From Lolium rigidum (Eukaryota > Streptophyta > Magnoliopsida > Poales > Poaceae): a stretch of 64,000 nt of DNA. Under the pieces are notes generated by a model. The model made no database searches. It had not been told where the DNA came from and worked only from the letters and a program-made list of their open reading frames with translations. Location: assembly GCF_022539505.1 (NCBI RefSeq), contig NC_061514.1, positions 41,280,869 to 41,344,868 of the forward strand, written 5' to 3'. Each line of letters begins with the position of its first letter. Position 1 is the stretch's first letter. The position numbers were made by a program, and so were the translations under genes. Shown here piece after piece: positions 33,252-42,718 of the stretch.

Positions 33252-36200
33252 TAAGATTTCGTAGTTTTAACACGAATACGGTTACTCCTCCTAACATTAT
33301 TCTTATCATAGGATTTTTTCCGTCTTTTCTTATCTTTAGTAATGATAGGAGTAAACTTATTTAACTCATCCCCAACAAAATCCTCTTCATTTTCCAAATC
33401 TTCACACAAATTAGATGCACGGGAAACTATCAAACAAGCTGAATCAAAAGCAGTGTTGCTAGTTTTTTTATCCTTTTTTTCCAACACAGTAAGCATGCGG
33501 CCCATTTCAATTTCTTTCATTAGGTTCACCGAAGCAATATTCTCCGAATGTGAATTACCCAGCGATACCCCCAAAGAATTAGCATGCTGAATAATCTCAT
33601 CCTCGGAGAAAGAAATTAAAGAGTTGGGTTGTATCTTAGGCGTACCTATCACAGGTATTTCATCCCGCTTCTGAAGAATCATTCTCGCCCTCTCCATTTG
33701 AGTAGCATCATAATTTGGCTGAGCGCGCAACCTTCCACTCGATCGCACACTTTGCATAGTTGTCTCTTCAATACCCCCAAAATCAACAATCTGTTTGTAA
33801 GAGAAAGGTGAAACCAAAGACATATTATTCTCATCCGGAGCAGAAGCTCCTTGTATATTATCTGACAAAGAAAGAGACCGATCCTCTTGATTCAAAGAAT
33901 GTATAACATGTAATTCATTCACCTTTTTTTTTCCGCACCCTTGTGCTTAGTGACAGTATGAATCGACGTAGTCTTGGTCGGCGTCGTCTGCATGTGTTTA
34001 GAAGGGCCATGCATACCAGGCCTAAAAGATGGTCCCATCCCCATAGGCGAAGCAGAGCCAACAAGAGGGGACGGCTTGGATATCGTTGGCGTGGCCAAAG
34101 CCACGCGGCCTGCCCCAGCAAAGTCCGATCTGCATGTGCCATGCACATCTGCCACGGTCGACGTCTTCTTTCCCGCTTTGTTATCTATCACCGTGTCTGG
34201 TAAAACAGTTTGTGCATACTTCTCACTGTCCTCCACAGCCATACTGCTAGATGAAAAATAATTCTTAGAGATGTTACACACGGGATTAGACGTAAGATGT
34301 ACCTCATCATACCTTGGTAAACTCTTACAAGAAATAACAGAGTCAACAGCCAAAGAAAGACCAGGGTTACTCGCTCCCTGTGCAACAAAAGGACCAGGAG
34401 TATAAGTCTCCACAGAATTATTTAAAACGTGCAACTGAGCTGGTTCATTCACCTTAGAAGTTGTAATGGAATTTGAAAAATTTGATGCCATGACCGTCCT
34501 AGAAGGAGGCACCTCAGAATGCATGATGTCAATCAGACCATGCGAGGTGGGCTGAGATGCAGCCGGGCCGCTCGCCGTCTTCGGCCCGCTCGGCGTCTGA
34601 GCCGCGGGTTCCTGTCCCGGCGCTGCATGGATCGATCGGCGTGCAGCATGCAACGCCAGCGTGATCGACGTGTCCCCTGTCTCCTCACTATCGACGGCAA
34701 ACTCAGGTACCAGCACATCATTTTTTTGCTTGTTTGAGATGGAAATTAGATCAGCGCGAGGCACTACTGGATCATACTCCACAGCTCCCTCCGCAACCGC
34801 ACTAAAAGAAGAATGTAATACTTTAGGACTTAAACCCAAATTATGCGATCTGGACAAAACATCATCATACCTTGGTGTGTTTTCCCTATTTGGCAACATA
34901 AGATGGCCCGTATCCAAGACCACAGAACTATCCTTGTTCATCAGTAATGAAGTCTTGGTTGCCGTTGGTGGCGAGTTGGATGTACCTTTTCCATCATTTG
35001 CACTCTCTACATTTTTGGTTCTCTTCACATTGCGATCATTTTCACCACCCACTGGCTTATCTTGGTCATTAGTATTAGACTCATCATCACCCCCATCACC
35101 ATGTACATCAGACATAGAAACATCAAAATTGTTTGTCTCGTGCTCCCCTTCCACCTCAAAAGTTAACCGAAAGAACTCATGCTTGATCTTAAGGTCCCAA
35201 GTGTTAGGAATCAGAGAGGGATCTAAACAGGTGATAAGAATACGGAGGACATTATTCTGTCTAGTGAAAACAATATCAAGCTCTTTGGTCTTACCAAACA
35301 CATCTCCAAAAGCCCACAGAGCCAAGTAATCATCAAGAGCAACCGGTGGTAAGCCAGATACTCGCACCCAAACATCTTCAGGTACCCACGCTGGTTGAAT
35401 CTCCTTTTTCCACAAATCAAAGGACAGAATAATAGTTGAGTCGGGGACATGGAATCTTCCAAAATGTTGCAACCTAACCAATTCATTCTTACTAGGAAAG
35501 TTAACCCTGAAAACATTGTCCTCCATCTGTTGCACATCCCAAACATAATGAGGATCAGGAACTATCCATTGCAAATGTGTGATTAATTGTGAAATAGAAA
35601 GAGACCCTCCAGAGACTTCAACTCTCCCAAGTCTTGTGTTCTCAACTCTTGGCCTTACAGATTTGGACAAAGGTAACTCCCAAAAAGCTAAATCTGGGTG
35701 ACCCGTACCATACATTGCAATCCTCGGCTTCGGTGCACGAAGGAGAGGGCAATCCTTGGTAGCATGCTCAGGTCTTTGACAGCAGTCACACAGTATCACT
35801 TCACAGTCATTAAGAAAATGCCCAGCCGTTCGACACCTGAAACAGCTCGGACCTTTCTTCCTATTTGCTGCAACAAAATCCTCCTCAGTCAAAAATTCCG
35901 ACTCGCCCAGAACCTCCTTTGACGCACACCCAGCCACAGCCAAAAGAACTTCCTCAGCCCTTGGAGCATTAGTCTGTCCTTGCGTGCTCACAGTAGGCTG
36001 CACCAAAGAAGGAGTCGGTGGCGCTCTGGTAATAGATGGATGACGCACCAAAGCAGGCCCCTGAACTGCTGTCTGCCCACTAGTGTTCTTGGGCACATAT
36101 TGCTGCCCCGACTGAGGCAACTCCTGGCGGCCGGCCAGCTGCCGAGCGAAAGCCTCCGCCGCTTCCGTCACCATCCGCTGCTGAGCATCTGTGAGACCGG

Positions 36201-36582
36201 TAGTGGTAGTAGCATACCTACTATTCCCAGAACCATTCCTAGGCATTGCAGAATTATTCGATGGAAAGCGACGATTGTTATAGTTACCGCCATACCCAAA
36301 ATTGCGACGCCCATCACCTCTGTTATTGTAGCCTTGGTACTGCCGATTTCCACCGCCAAACCCCTGCCTTCCCGAACCAGCGCGGAAAACACCATCCCCA
36401 AAAACATTGTTGAGGTGATCACCGGCATGATCTGCTTCCGCTCCATCCCCAGCAGTACCGCTGGGGCCTCCTTCATGGTAATTCGAACCACGGCCTCCCC
36501 CCGAACCATCTTGCCAGCCACCGCCTCCGCGACCACCGAAAGCACCCCGTCCCCGATTCGGACCACCACCTCGGTTCGCCAT
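33251..36582 (-). pseudogene. LINE ORF1 (RNA-binding gag-like protein), split at an A9 run
   Basis: Start MANRGGGPNRGRG (36582) opens an RGG/Gly-rich N-terminus of about 110 residues. Two zinc knuckles follow, CFRCRTAGHFLNDC and CDCCQRPEHATKDC (near 35820-35740), then a DUF4283-like domain and a long disordered tail. The first frame ends at 33919 (GAEKKR). The C-terminal 220 residues (ISFSEDEIIQHANSLGVSLG region) continue in another frame, 33922-33251. The switch lies on nine A residues (33932-33924). The second part ends TAATG, where the stop overlaps the ORF2 start by one base, suggesting translational coupling. ORF1 protein binds LINE RNA and acts as chaperone. Confidence 0.83.
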
Positions 36583-37337
36583 GGCGGCAGAGACACGCGA
36601 GGCAGTACGGTGGTGCCGTGGTGGAAGAGGATTGCTGGCGGCTTGAGAGGAGCGCCGAACCCTAGGCGATATGTGACACCGCGAGCAAATTGCGGGATTC
36701 GTAAAGCATCAGTTTTGATCGCGATAGTCTGATCCTGGCCCATACGACCCAGATCAAAGACTGGCGCAGACTTCAGAGATCCTGAGCCCATACGGCCCAG
36801 AAGCTCCGAATTTGAAAAAAATTGTCGTTGGCATGGCCGATTCCCTGGCGACGAGACAGATCTCGCCGGCAGAGAGGCACGACGGCGGCGCCAGGCAGAT
36901 TTCTTTCGCTTACGACGGAAAACTTGAATCCATTCAGCAGCATTAAAGGAATTCAAAAGAAAGGTCGTCGGTGACAAAACCGGCGTCATAATCTTGCATT
37001 TTCTGTCCGGCCGGGAAGCTGAAGAAGAACTTAGCGAGGGAAGAAGGGGAGAAGAAGAAGTGCATGACGTACCTGACCTCAGGATTGCCGCCGCTTCGCG
37101 CTGTCGAACTTTCTTTTGCTCGCGTCGGATGATCGCCGTCATGGTTGAGGACGGCATCGAGCAAGCCTCCTCCGATGGCAACCTGTAAGACGAAGACAAA
37201 GGAGATCCCACCTGCGTACGTACCTTTGGATCATCCCTAGTCGCCGGCGAATCTTCATCGGAATAGTCGTCGTCGACGGAGAGCGCCCAGAATCGCCCCG
37301 TTGTCGCCTCCAACGGGCCTCCGGAAGTTACGGACAT
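36583..37337 (-). other. LINE 5' region with overlapping upstream ORF
   Basis: An open frame from 37337 (MSVTSGGPLEATTGRFWAL) runs through this region and on into ORF1 in a different frame. The start, with its RFWALSVDDDYSDED acidic motif, resembles short upstream ORFs of grass LINEs. Whether it is translated is unknown; the part overlapping ORF1 is probably not coding. Confidence 0.45.
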
Positions 37338-37349
37338 AAGCTAGTATCC

Positions 37350-37506
37350 CACACAACTCGTTGATTGAGCTGAAGCAAACAGGGACGGTGGTGGAGTATG
37401 TGGCGGCGTTCTGGGAGCGTCTTCACCGCGTGCTGGATCTCAACCCTAACCTCCACATCAAGTCCTTCGTCGAACAGTATGTCAAGGGCCTGCGTCATGA
37501 ATCATG
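37350..37506 (+). pseudogene. Gypsy gag fragment
   Basis: The frame reads LIELKQTGTVVEYVAAFW, then HRVLDLNPNLHIKSF and YVKGLRHES before a stop at 37504-37506. This matches the central helix region of Retrotrans_gag proteins. Only about 50 residues remain; the LINE abuts its left edge. Confidence 0.7.
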
Positions 37507-37693
37507 ATATTGAAGCAGCTGTTCGCCCGATATCTCCTTCCAGTATCACCGGTGCATCACTAGGTGTCAGCTCTGGCTTCACGCCTATGCAGAACCTCAC
37601 TGACGTCTTTCCTGGGCTCCAGTGCAGGACAGGCCACGGCGTCAACACCGTTGATGTCAGCTGCCATTCTACTCTGATGCCTACCAAGTGTTA
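37507..37693 (+). other. Flank of gag fragment, retroelement-like ORF remnant
   Basis: An open frame (SSITGASLGVSSGF, MQNLTDVFPGL) runs to the Harbinger-like insertion and has a possible continuation at 39522-39881. Function not recognised. Confidence 0.35.
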
Positions 37694-38349
37694 GGGCATC
37701 TCCAGCTGCGCGACGCAAATGGACACTGAGCGACCGTTTTCGTCGGCCGTGATCGGAAATGCGTCTGGCACCACCTCCAGCGGGGCGACACAATCCGCGA
37801 AGACGCAAACCTAGCCTAAATATGCGCCTCAGATGCGTCTCTGCGTCCGTTGCGCGGACGCGCAAAGTGTCCGCTCGCGCCTGGCGGACGTTTCGTCAGG
37901 CCCGCCTGGCAGCGACCCTACGTCGATGCGTCTTCTCAAACGCGCCAGCCACTGGCGGCGCTGCGTCGTTTCGGCAGTCTGCGCCACGCTAATGGCGATG
38001 CCTCGGCTGCCGAGCGGCCGCAGCCTACCTCCGCCAACCACGTTAATGGCGACGCCACGCGTCCTGCGGCCACCGCATGCCTCCGGCCTATATAAAGGGG
38101 GCGCGCATTCTTCTTCCTCTCATCCACTCCTCCAAAGAAACCCTAGCCGCCACAAAGCTCGACTGTAGCACCGCCTAGGTGTTCCTGCGACGCAGCCAGG
38201 CCCGCGAGGAAGTCCATGGCCGGTCCTGGTGCCGGCGAGGCGGTCGAGGCCGCGGCCCTGGGCGCCCCCGGGGACGGGGCAGGGGCCGCCGTGGTGGAGC
38301 AGCTACGGCCCCACGCTAGCCGTCGCCTGCACCCTCCTCGTCTTCGTAG

Positions 38350-38709
38350 GAGGACCGCTGCTTCGAGTTCCTCCTCTGCATCGACGACGACCCACTCGGC
38401 ATCAAGCGGCTCCCGGACAAGTTCGCCGAATTCGTGGATGGCGTCGAGCCGACGCATTTGCAGCTACGGGAGACCAGCCGCAACTTCTGCCGCTGGACCG
38501 TGGAGGTCTTGTTCGACGGGCGGGGCAAGATGTACCTGCACACGGGGTGGGACAAGTTCGCCCGCGACCTCGAGCTCGAGCTCGAGCCCGACTGCCAGAT
38601 CACCTTCCTCTACGAGGGTGATGGCGAGATGATCGTCAAGGTGTTCGACGACACGGCGTGCCGCAGGCACTACCACACCGGCGAATCCGGCTCGGATATC
38701 GATAGTTAG
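38350..38709 (+). CDS. B3 DNA-binding-domain-like protein inside Harbinger-like element
   Basis: An open frame after a stop at 38347 reads FEFLLCIDDDPLGIKRLPDK, FVDGVEPTHLQLRETS, WTVEVLFDGRGKMYLHTGWD, DCQITFLYEGDGEMIVKVFDD and HYHTGESGSDIDS. Strand spacing and the final GD-x-x-x-VKVFD pattern are those of plant B3 domains (REM-like). The N-terminus is unclear: an upstream ATG at 38216 is in another frame, so an intron or indel may separate them. A TATA-like tatataaagg lies at 38090. B3 proteins normally bind DNA in the nucleus. Here it appears to be a captured gene carried by a transposon. Confidence 0.65.
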   Translation, partial: EDRCFEFLLCIDDDPLGIKRLPDKFAEFVDGVEPTHLQLRETSRNFCRWTVEVLFDGRGKMYLHTGWDKFARDLELELEPDCQITFLYEGDGEMIVKVFDDTACRRHYHTGESGSDIDS

Positions 38710-39198
38710 AACTTAGAGTGTTCTTTCTTTGCAGCGAATCTAGCTACGGGCCAGACGAAGCCACTAGTGGAGGTTTCTGGATGTTCGTCCTCGGTAGAAC
38801 CAACAAGGGCACCATCTCCCGCTGGATTTTCCAGTTTGGGTGACTGGGTGTGCCCTCGAATGTTCTTTCTTGGTAGCGAACATACGGAAATCAACACAAC
38901 TGGTTTCCTCATTTTGCAATGTTTTATTTGTGTCAACCATGGTTCAAACTATGTATTAGTTTGTGTAAACCATGTTCCCAATTATGTATTAGTTTGTGTA
39001 AAACCATGTTTCAATATATAATATTTGGAACTATGTTTAAATGGAGAAGAGAAAAAAAATAAGAAAAATAAATGCGTCGCCTCGCTGGAGCTACCCCATA
39101 CGCAAACGGACGCGCGGACAAAAACGGTCATTTTAGCGTCCGCGGCGCGACGCAAACGGACGCTCGTGGATAATAAAATGCGTCGCGCCGCTGGAGAT

Positions 39199-39506
39199 CA
39201 TACCTGGCCATGGGCAGCCCGGACCGATCGGCCCAGTCCAAAATTTCCGTGCCAAGCCCAACCCGACCATGCCTCCGGGCCGGGCCTGGGCCTGATATTT
39301 TGGCCCGATGGTCAGCATGGGCCGGGCCTGGGCCATCATTTTGTGCAATTTAGTGAAGCGTCCCAGCCCGAGGCCCGACGGGCTTTCTATGTGATGGGCT
39401 GGGCCTGGGCCCATTTTTTCGGCCCGACGGCCGGCTGGGCTGGGTCTGGGCCGAGATTTTCCGCATCGGCCCTTGGTCGGCCCGGCCCGAGAAATGCTCA
39501 GCTATA
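39199..39506. mobile_element. 308-bp hAT-like insertion in the Harbinger-like right terminus
   Basis: Flanked by an exact 8-bp repeat CTGGAGAT (39191-39198 and 39507-39514), the duplication size of hAT elements. It interrupts the terminal inverted repeat of the host element. Very rich in ggcccgg/gggccgg motifs. The ends catacctggcc and ctcagctata give only weak inverted similarity, so the superfamily call rests mainly on the duplication. Confidence 0.6.
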
Positions 39507-39521
39507 CTGGAGATGCCCTTA

Positions 39522-39872
39522 GATGGAGTCCCAAGCAACGATGCCGTTGTCGACATCTTCCCAAAGGTCTCTGCCTCCGCAGAGAGCGACGGGCACCTTG
39601 ACATAGACACCGCTGGTGTCGCCGCACTGACACCCGCCACCTGTTCGACGGGTGGCCTGGCACATGGTCGCAATAGTGACAGCCTCATGGCGTTGTCCCT
39701 GTCACTCTGGAGTTCGACCCAATCCTCTGCAGCCCCATTTCCTGTCACAACGACCATTTCCGGTCCTCGAACTGGACATGATGGTGTCGACAAGATGCTT
39801 CCATGGCGACATTGGCGTGCTGACTTCGCAATCAAACTGGATGTGACTCCGAGTATCAAACAACAAGGGAAA
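39522..39872 (+). other. Unrecognised ORF remnant right of the Harbinger-like element
   Basis: Open frame (GVPSNDAVVDIFPKVSASAE, then ALTPATCSTGGLAHGR) of low-complexity character, possibly the same retroelement remnant as 37507-37693 before the insertion. No domain recognised. Confidence 0.35.
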
Positions 39873-40485
39873 ATGCACTAGCCACTTGAACCAAAAGTCC
39901 AAACTGATGGAAAGGGCTAGGCAATCTACTTATACACTTCAACACCCCCTCTCACGTGTGATGGGAAGACGAAAAGATAAGTCAACACGTGTAGAGAGGC
40001 AAAGAGGCAGGAGGCTGCGAAAAGAGGGGGGAAGAAGAGATAATTTTTAGAATAAATTGTGAAAGCCAGGATTTGAACTCGAGACCTGGGGCTCTGATAC
40101 CATGTTAAGCTTCATGCACTAGCCACTTGAACCAAAAGTCCGAACTGATGGAAAGGGCTATGCAATCTAGTTTATACACGTCAACACCCCCTCTCACGTG
40201 TGACGGGAGACGAGAAGACAAGTCAACACGTGTAGAGAGGCAAAGAGGCAGCGGAAGGCCGGAACCACACGACAGGAGAGGCAAAGAGGCAGCAGAAGGC
40301 CGAGACCACACGGCAGGAGGCTGCGGGGAGAGGAGATAATTTTTAGAATAAATTGGGAAAGCCAGGATTTGAACTTGAGACCTGGGGCTCTGATACCATG
40401 TTAAGCATCATGCACTAGCCAACGCAACCAAAAGTCCGAACTTATGAAAAGGGCTAGATAATTAAAAAAAATTAGGCAATATGCT
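39873..40485 (-). mobile_element. Tandem TRIM-like element: three short LTRs and two internal domains
   Basis: LTR copies at 39873-39944 (start truncated), 40103-40186 (84 bp, complete) and 40399 to about 40485 (degenerate, with a 17-bp AT-rich insertion). On the minus strand the LTR begins TGTTGA and ends GCTTAACA. It is followed by TGGTATCAGAGC (initiator tRNA-Met primer-binding site, seen as complement at 40091-40102 and 40387-40398), and LTRs are preceded by TGAGAGGGGG (polypurine tract, complement at 39945-39954 and 40187-40196). Internal domains are 158 and 212 bp and non-coding. All hallmarks of a terminal-repeat retrotransposon in miniature, in the LTR-internal-LTR-internal-LTR tandem form. 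Confidence 0.82.
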
Positions 40486-42159
40486 TGTTATATTACCAGG
40501 GGGCCAAAAGGCCACAATATATAGTACATGTACATGTGCAAATATGCAGAAAGCCTCCTAACATATGGAAAAACTAATGGAACTGATGGAAAGTAGGGAA
40601 TTGCCATGGCCTTTGTTTGTCGCCAAGCAACAAAGTACAACTCGGAGCAGCATCATCGAGCCGTCTCTCAGGGCCACTACTATGTCGAGTAGGGATGTGA
40701 TTCCCTGTTTGACCTTAGCACCGCTCCCTTCCACACTTGACACTCTCATCTAGAAGCGGACATGCAGGCTCTGTCGAGCTTTTTTTGAATAAGGAAAGGT
40801 CCCGAAGGACCTAGGGCTTCATATTATCAGCGGTGAGGTACAAATTACAGATAAGGCCTGAAAGAACTGGGAAATTACAAACTGGCCCATACAAATTACA
40901 CTGAGGACCTTGAAAGAAAACGCAAACGCGATTAGGTCCAGCTCCTCCATCACCGCGATGAATCTCACCGGAGTCAACCTCTGCGCCACCGGGGACGAAA
41001 CCACTTGGGACGCAGAGGTGGGAGCCAACTCCGCCGAGACTGGAGAGCCTCCGAGCTGGCAGAAGCGCCTTGCGGAGGTTGTTGCTGCCTTGAGGGCGGC
41101 CTGTCACCGCCGCACGAGGATGGAGGGGCCGCCCTTCGGCTAGGAAATCCGGCGACAGAGGCGCCGTGGTAGTCCTCCAGAGGAGGGGCTACATTTCAGC
41201 CATAGAGTACGGCGACAGCGGCACCGTGGAGAACCACCGAGAAGAAGCCGACGAACTTCCCTGCTGCAGATCCGACGGCCAGGCAGAGGCAGCAGGCAAG
41301 AACTCCTTTCTCTCGCCACCTCGACGAGGAAGAAGAAGCAGCTTGCTGCTGCCTCTGCAGCCACCAGATCCACCAAAGCCAGCCTTATTTATGGAGATCC
41401 TCATCTCCCTCCGCCGCCACACCTTCGGCTCCAACCGCCAGAGCTCCATGAGGTCGAGGAAGAAGACGTTGCGGTGCCAGATCTGGCTGCTCAGATCCAC
41501 CACCTCCCTCCCGGCATCAACGCCAAACGCCACAACGGGAGCAAAACTAAAGCTAATACTAGTAATATACAGCCCGGCGCCTTCTCCTCTCCATCTCCGG
41601 CCGGCTATTCCGGCGGAGAGGAGGAAGGAGAGGCCCGACGAGGAGGAGCAGGTACTATAGCGGGTCTAGAGCGGTTGGGGGGAATGAGAGCCGTGGCTGC
41701 GTGGCTCTGTCGAGCTGACCCTCTTAGTTACTGTTGCAAACATTGATATATGCTCCGTTTGGCTTTAGGAACTAACTTCTGACGGATTTTCATCTGTTGC
41801 AGGTGGAGTTTCCTCCTCAATCCCCATGTCTCCATATAGCAATGTGTTCAGCTCTATGCAGTGAGTCCACTTTACAGTACAATCGTGATAAAAAAAGTTA
41901 TGAGAAATTGGGGAGTCCACTGAAGTTGCTCTGCTTGTGCTGGTGGAGAAGGTCAGTTGTTAGTTATGAAGTTGACTTACCAGTGCATTTTTTATTGCTT
42001 ATATGGGTAATGCCAAAACTCAATTCAATGTTCATTTTATTTATTGCTTAGGTCGGTCTTCCTGGTATTGATTCAATGCCTTCAGCTATGAACATGCGAA
42101 CTAAGCATGAGCGTGCACCGTACTGCAATGCAATCATTACTGAGAAAATCAGTTTAGAA
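40486..42159. other. Unclassified region with a retroposon-like tail and exon-like fragments
   Basis: A T-run at 40779-40785 followed by gaataaggaaaggtcccg looks like the reverse of a poly(A)-tailed retroposon on the minus strand, probably covering about 40779-41650. The GC-rich ORFs at 41160-41650 on both strands have no domain I recognise. At 41803 and 42052, AG-flanked segments (tgcag then gtggagtttcc; cttag then gtcggtcttcc) with open frames look like splice-bounded exon remnants of an unidentified gene. Confidence 0.4.
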
Positions 42160-42242
42160 TGTTGACGTGTATAAAGTAGATTGCCTAGCTCTTTCCATCA
42201 GTTCAGACTTTTGGTTCAAGTGGCTAGTGCATGAAGCTTAAC
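42160..42242 (+). repeat. TRIM-type short LTR, plus orientation (83 bp)
   Basis: TGTTGACGTG... to ...GAAGCTTAAC, the same sequence as the LTRs at 39873-40485 and 45628-45710 but in the opposite orientation. The primer-binding site that should follow is degraded (gaaaagagct), and copia gag starts 10 bases later. Confidence 0.8.
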
Positions 42243-42252
42243 GAAAAGAGCT

Positions 42253-42576
42253 ATGTCTTCCTCATCGGGATATGTTGCGATTCCTCGCTGCCCGGTGATT
42301 TTCGATGGCGCGAATTATCCTGATTTCGCTGCCTTCATGCGCGTCCACATGCACGGTCTTCGTCTTTGGGGTGTGCTTTCTGGCGAGGTCTCCTGCCCGC
42401 CGCGCCCTATTGCTCCCACGGTGCCCGTTGCACCGCCGCCCGTTGCCCTTGCTCCTAATGCTACTCAGGCAGATAAGGATGCAGCCAAGAGTGCCTATGA
42501 CACTGCTCTGGCTGATTATGACCGAAGGTCCAGGACCACTCTACCGCTCTTTCGACTTACGACTGGATCTGACTGA
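42253..42576 (+). pseudogene. Copia gag N-terminal fragment
   Basis: MSSSSGYVAIPRCPVIFDGA, then YPDFAAFMRVHMHGLRLWGV, the usual N-terminus of Ty1/copia gag (DUF4219/UBN2 type), with a Pro/Ala-rich linker and an AKSAYDTALADYD helix. The frame is cut after about 105 residues, where antisense copia RT sequence begins. Confidence 0.75.
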
Positions 42577-42713
42577 CTAAGAAGTAGAAAGGGTGCCTTG
42601 ACTAGTAACAGGAAGAGGATCACCATCAGTAGGACGAAGCTTAACATTAAGCTCCATAGGAGTATCAACCGTGCGCTCATCCCCAAGAGCAGCACGGGCA
42701 AGAAGATCCTGAA
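42577..42713 (-). pseudogene. Copia RT C-terminal fragment (antisense to the gag fragment)
   Basis: The minus strand reads YIQDLLARAALGDERTVDTP, then MELNVKLRPTDGDPLPV, the region just after the RT palm in copia pol. It joins directly with 44262-45445 once the solo LTR (42719-44256) and one target-site copy are disregarded. Confidence 0.75.
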
Positions 42714-42718
42714 TATAC

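Larger units (their letters stand above)
29395..37337 (-). mobile_element. Near full-length LINE (non-LTR retrotransposon), broken ORFs
   Basis: Minus strand: 5' region (37337-36583), ORF1 (36582-33251), ORF2 with endonuclease, RT and zinc-binding C-terminus (33251-29569), 3' UTR with tgatgcagaggctggggcg and poly(A), seen as poly(T) 29395-29404. About 7.9 kb, close to full length. I could not find a target-site duplication by eye, so the 5' limit is approximate; a gypsy gag fragment starts at about 37350. Confidence 0.88.
37694..39518. mobile_element. PIF/Harbinger-like non-autonomous element carrying a B3-domain gene
   Basis: Terminal inverted repeats of about 25 bp: left GGGCATCTCCAGCTGCGCGA at 37694, right the complement ending TCTCCAGTAT-type remnant ...CTGGAGATGCCC at 39518, with the inner half (gcgtcgcgccg) at about 39180. 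Flanking 3-bp TTA duplication at 37691-37693 and 39519-39521, diagnostic of Harbinger. The right repeat is split by a 308-bp insertion at 39199-39506. No transposase is present. The cargo is a B3-like coding region at 38350-38709. Confidence 0.78.

Noticed and set aside
36168..36582. 3' half of the 389-codon minus ORF overlapping LINE ORF1
   Set aside because: Reads the RGG-rich ORF1 DNA in another frame. Only the upstream part may be meaningful.
29373..37360. Target duplication of the full-length LINE
   Set aside because: Bases before the poly(T) and around the 5' end do not match convincingly.
41160..41660. Overlapping GC-rich ORFs on both strands
   Set aside because: No domain, low complexity, mutual overlap. 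Kept only as an unclassified region.
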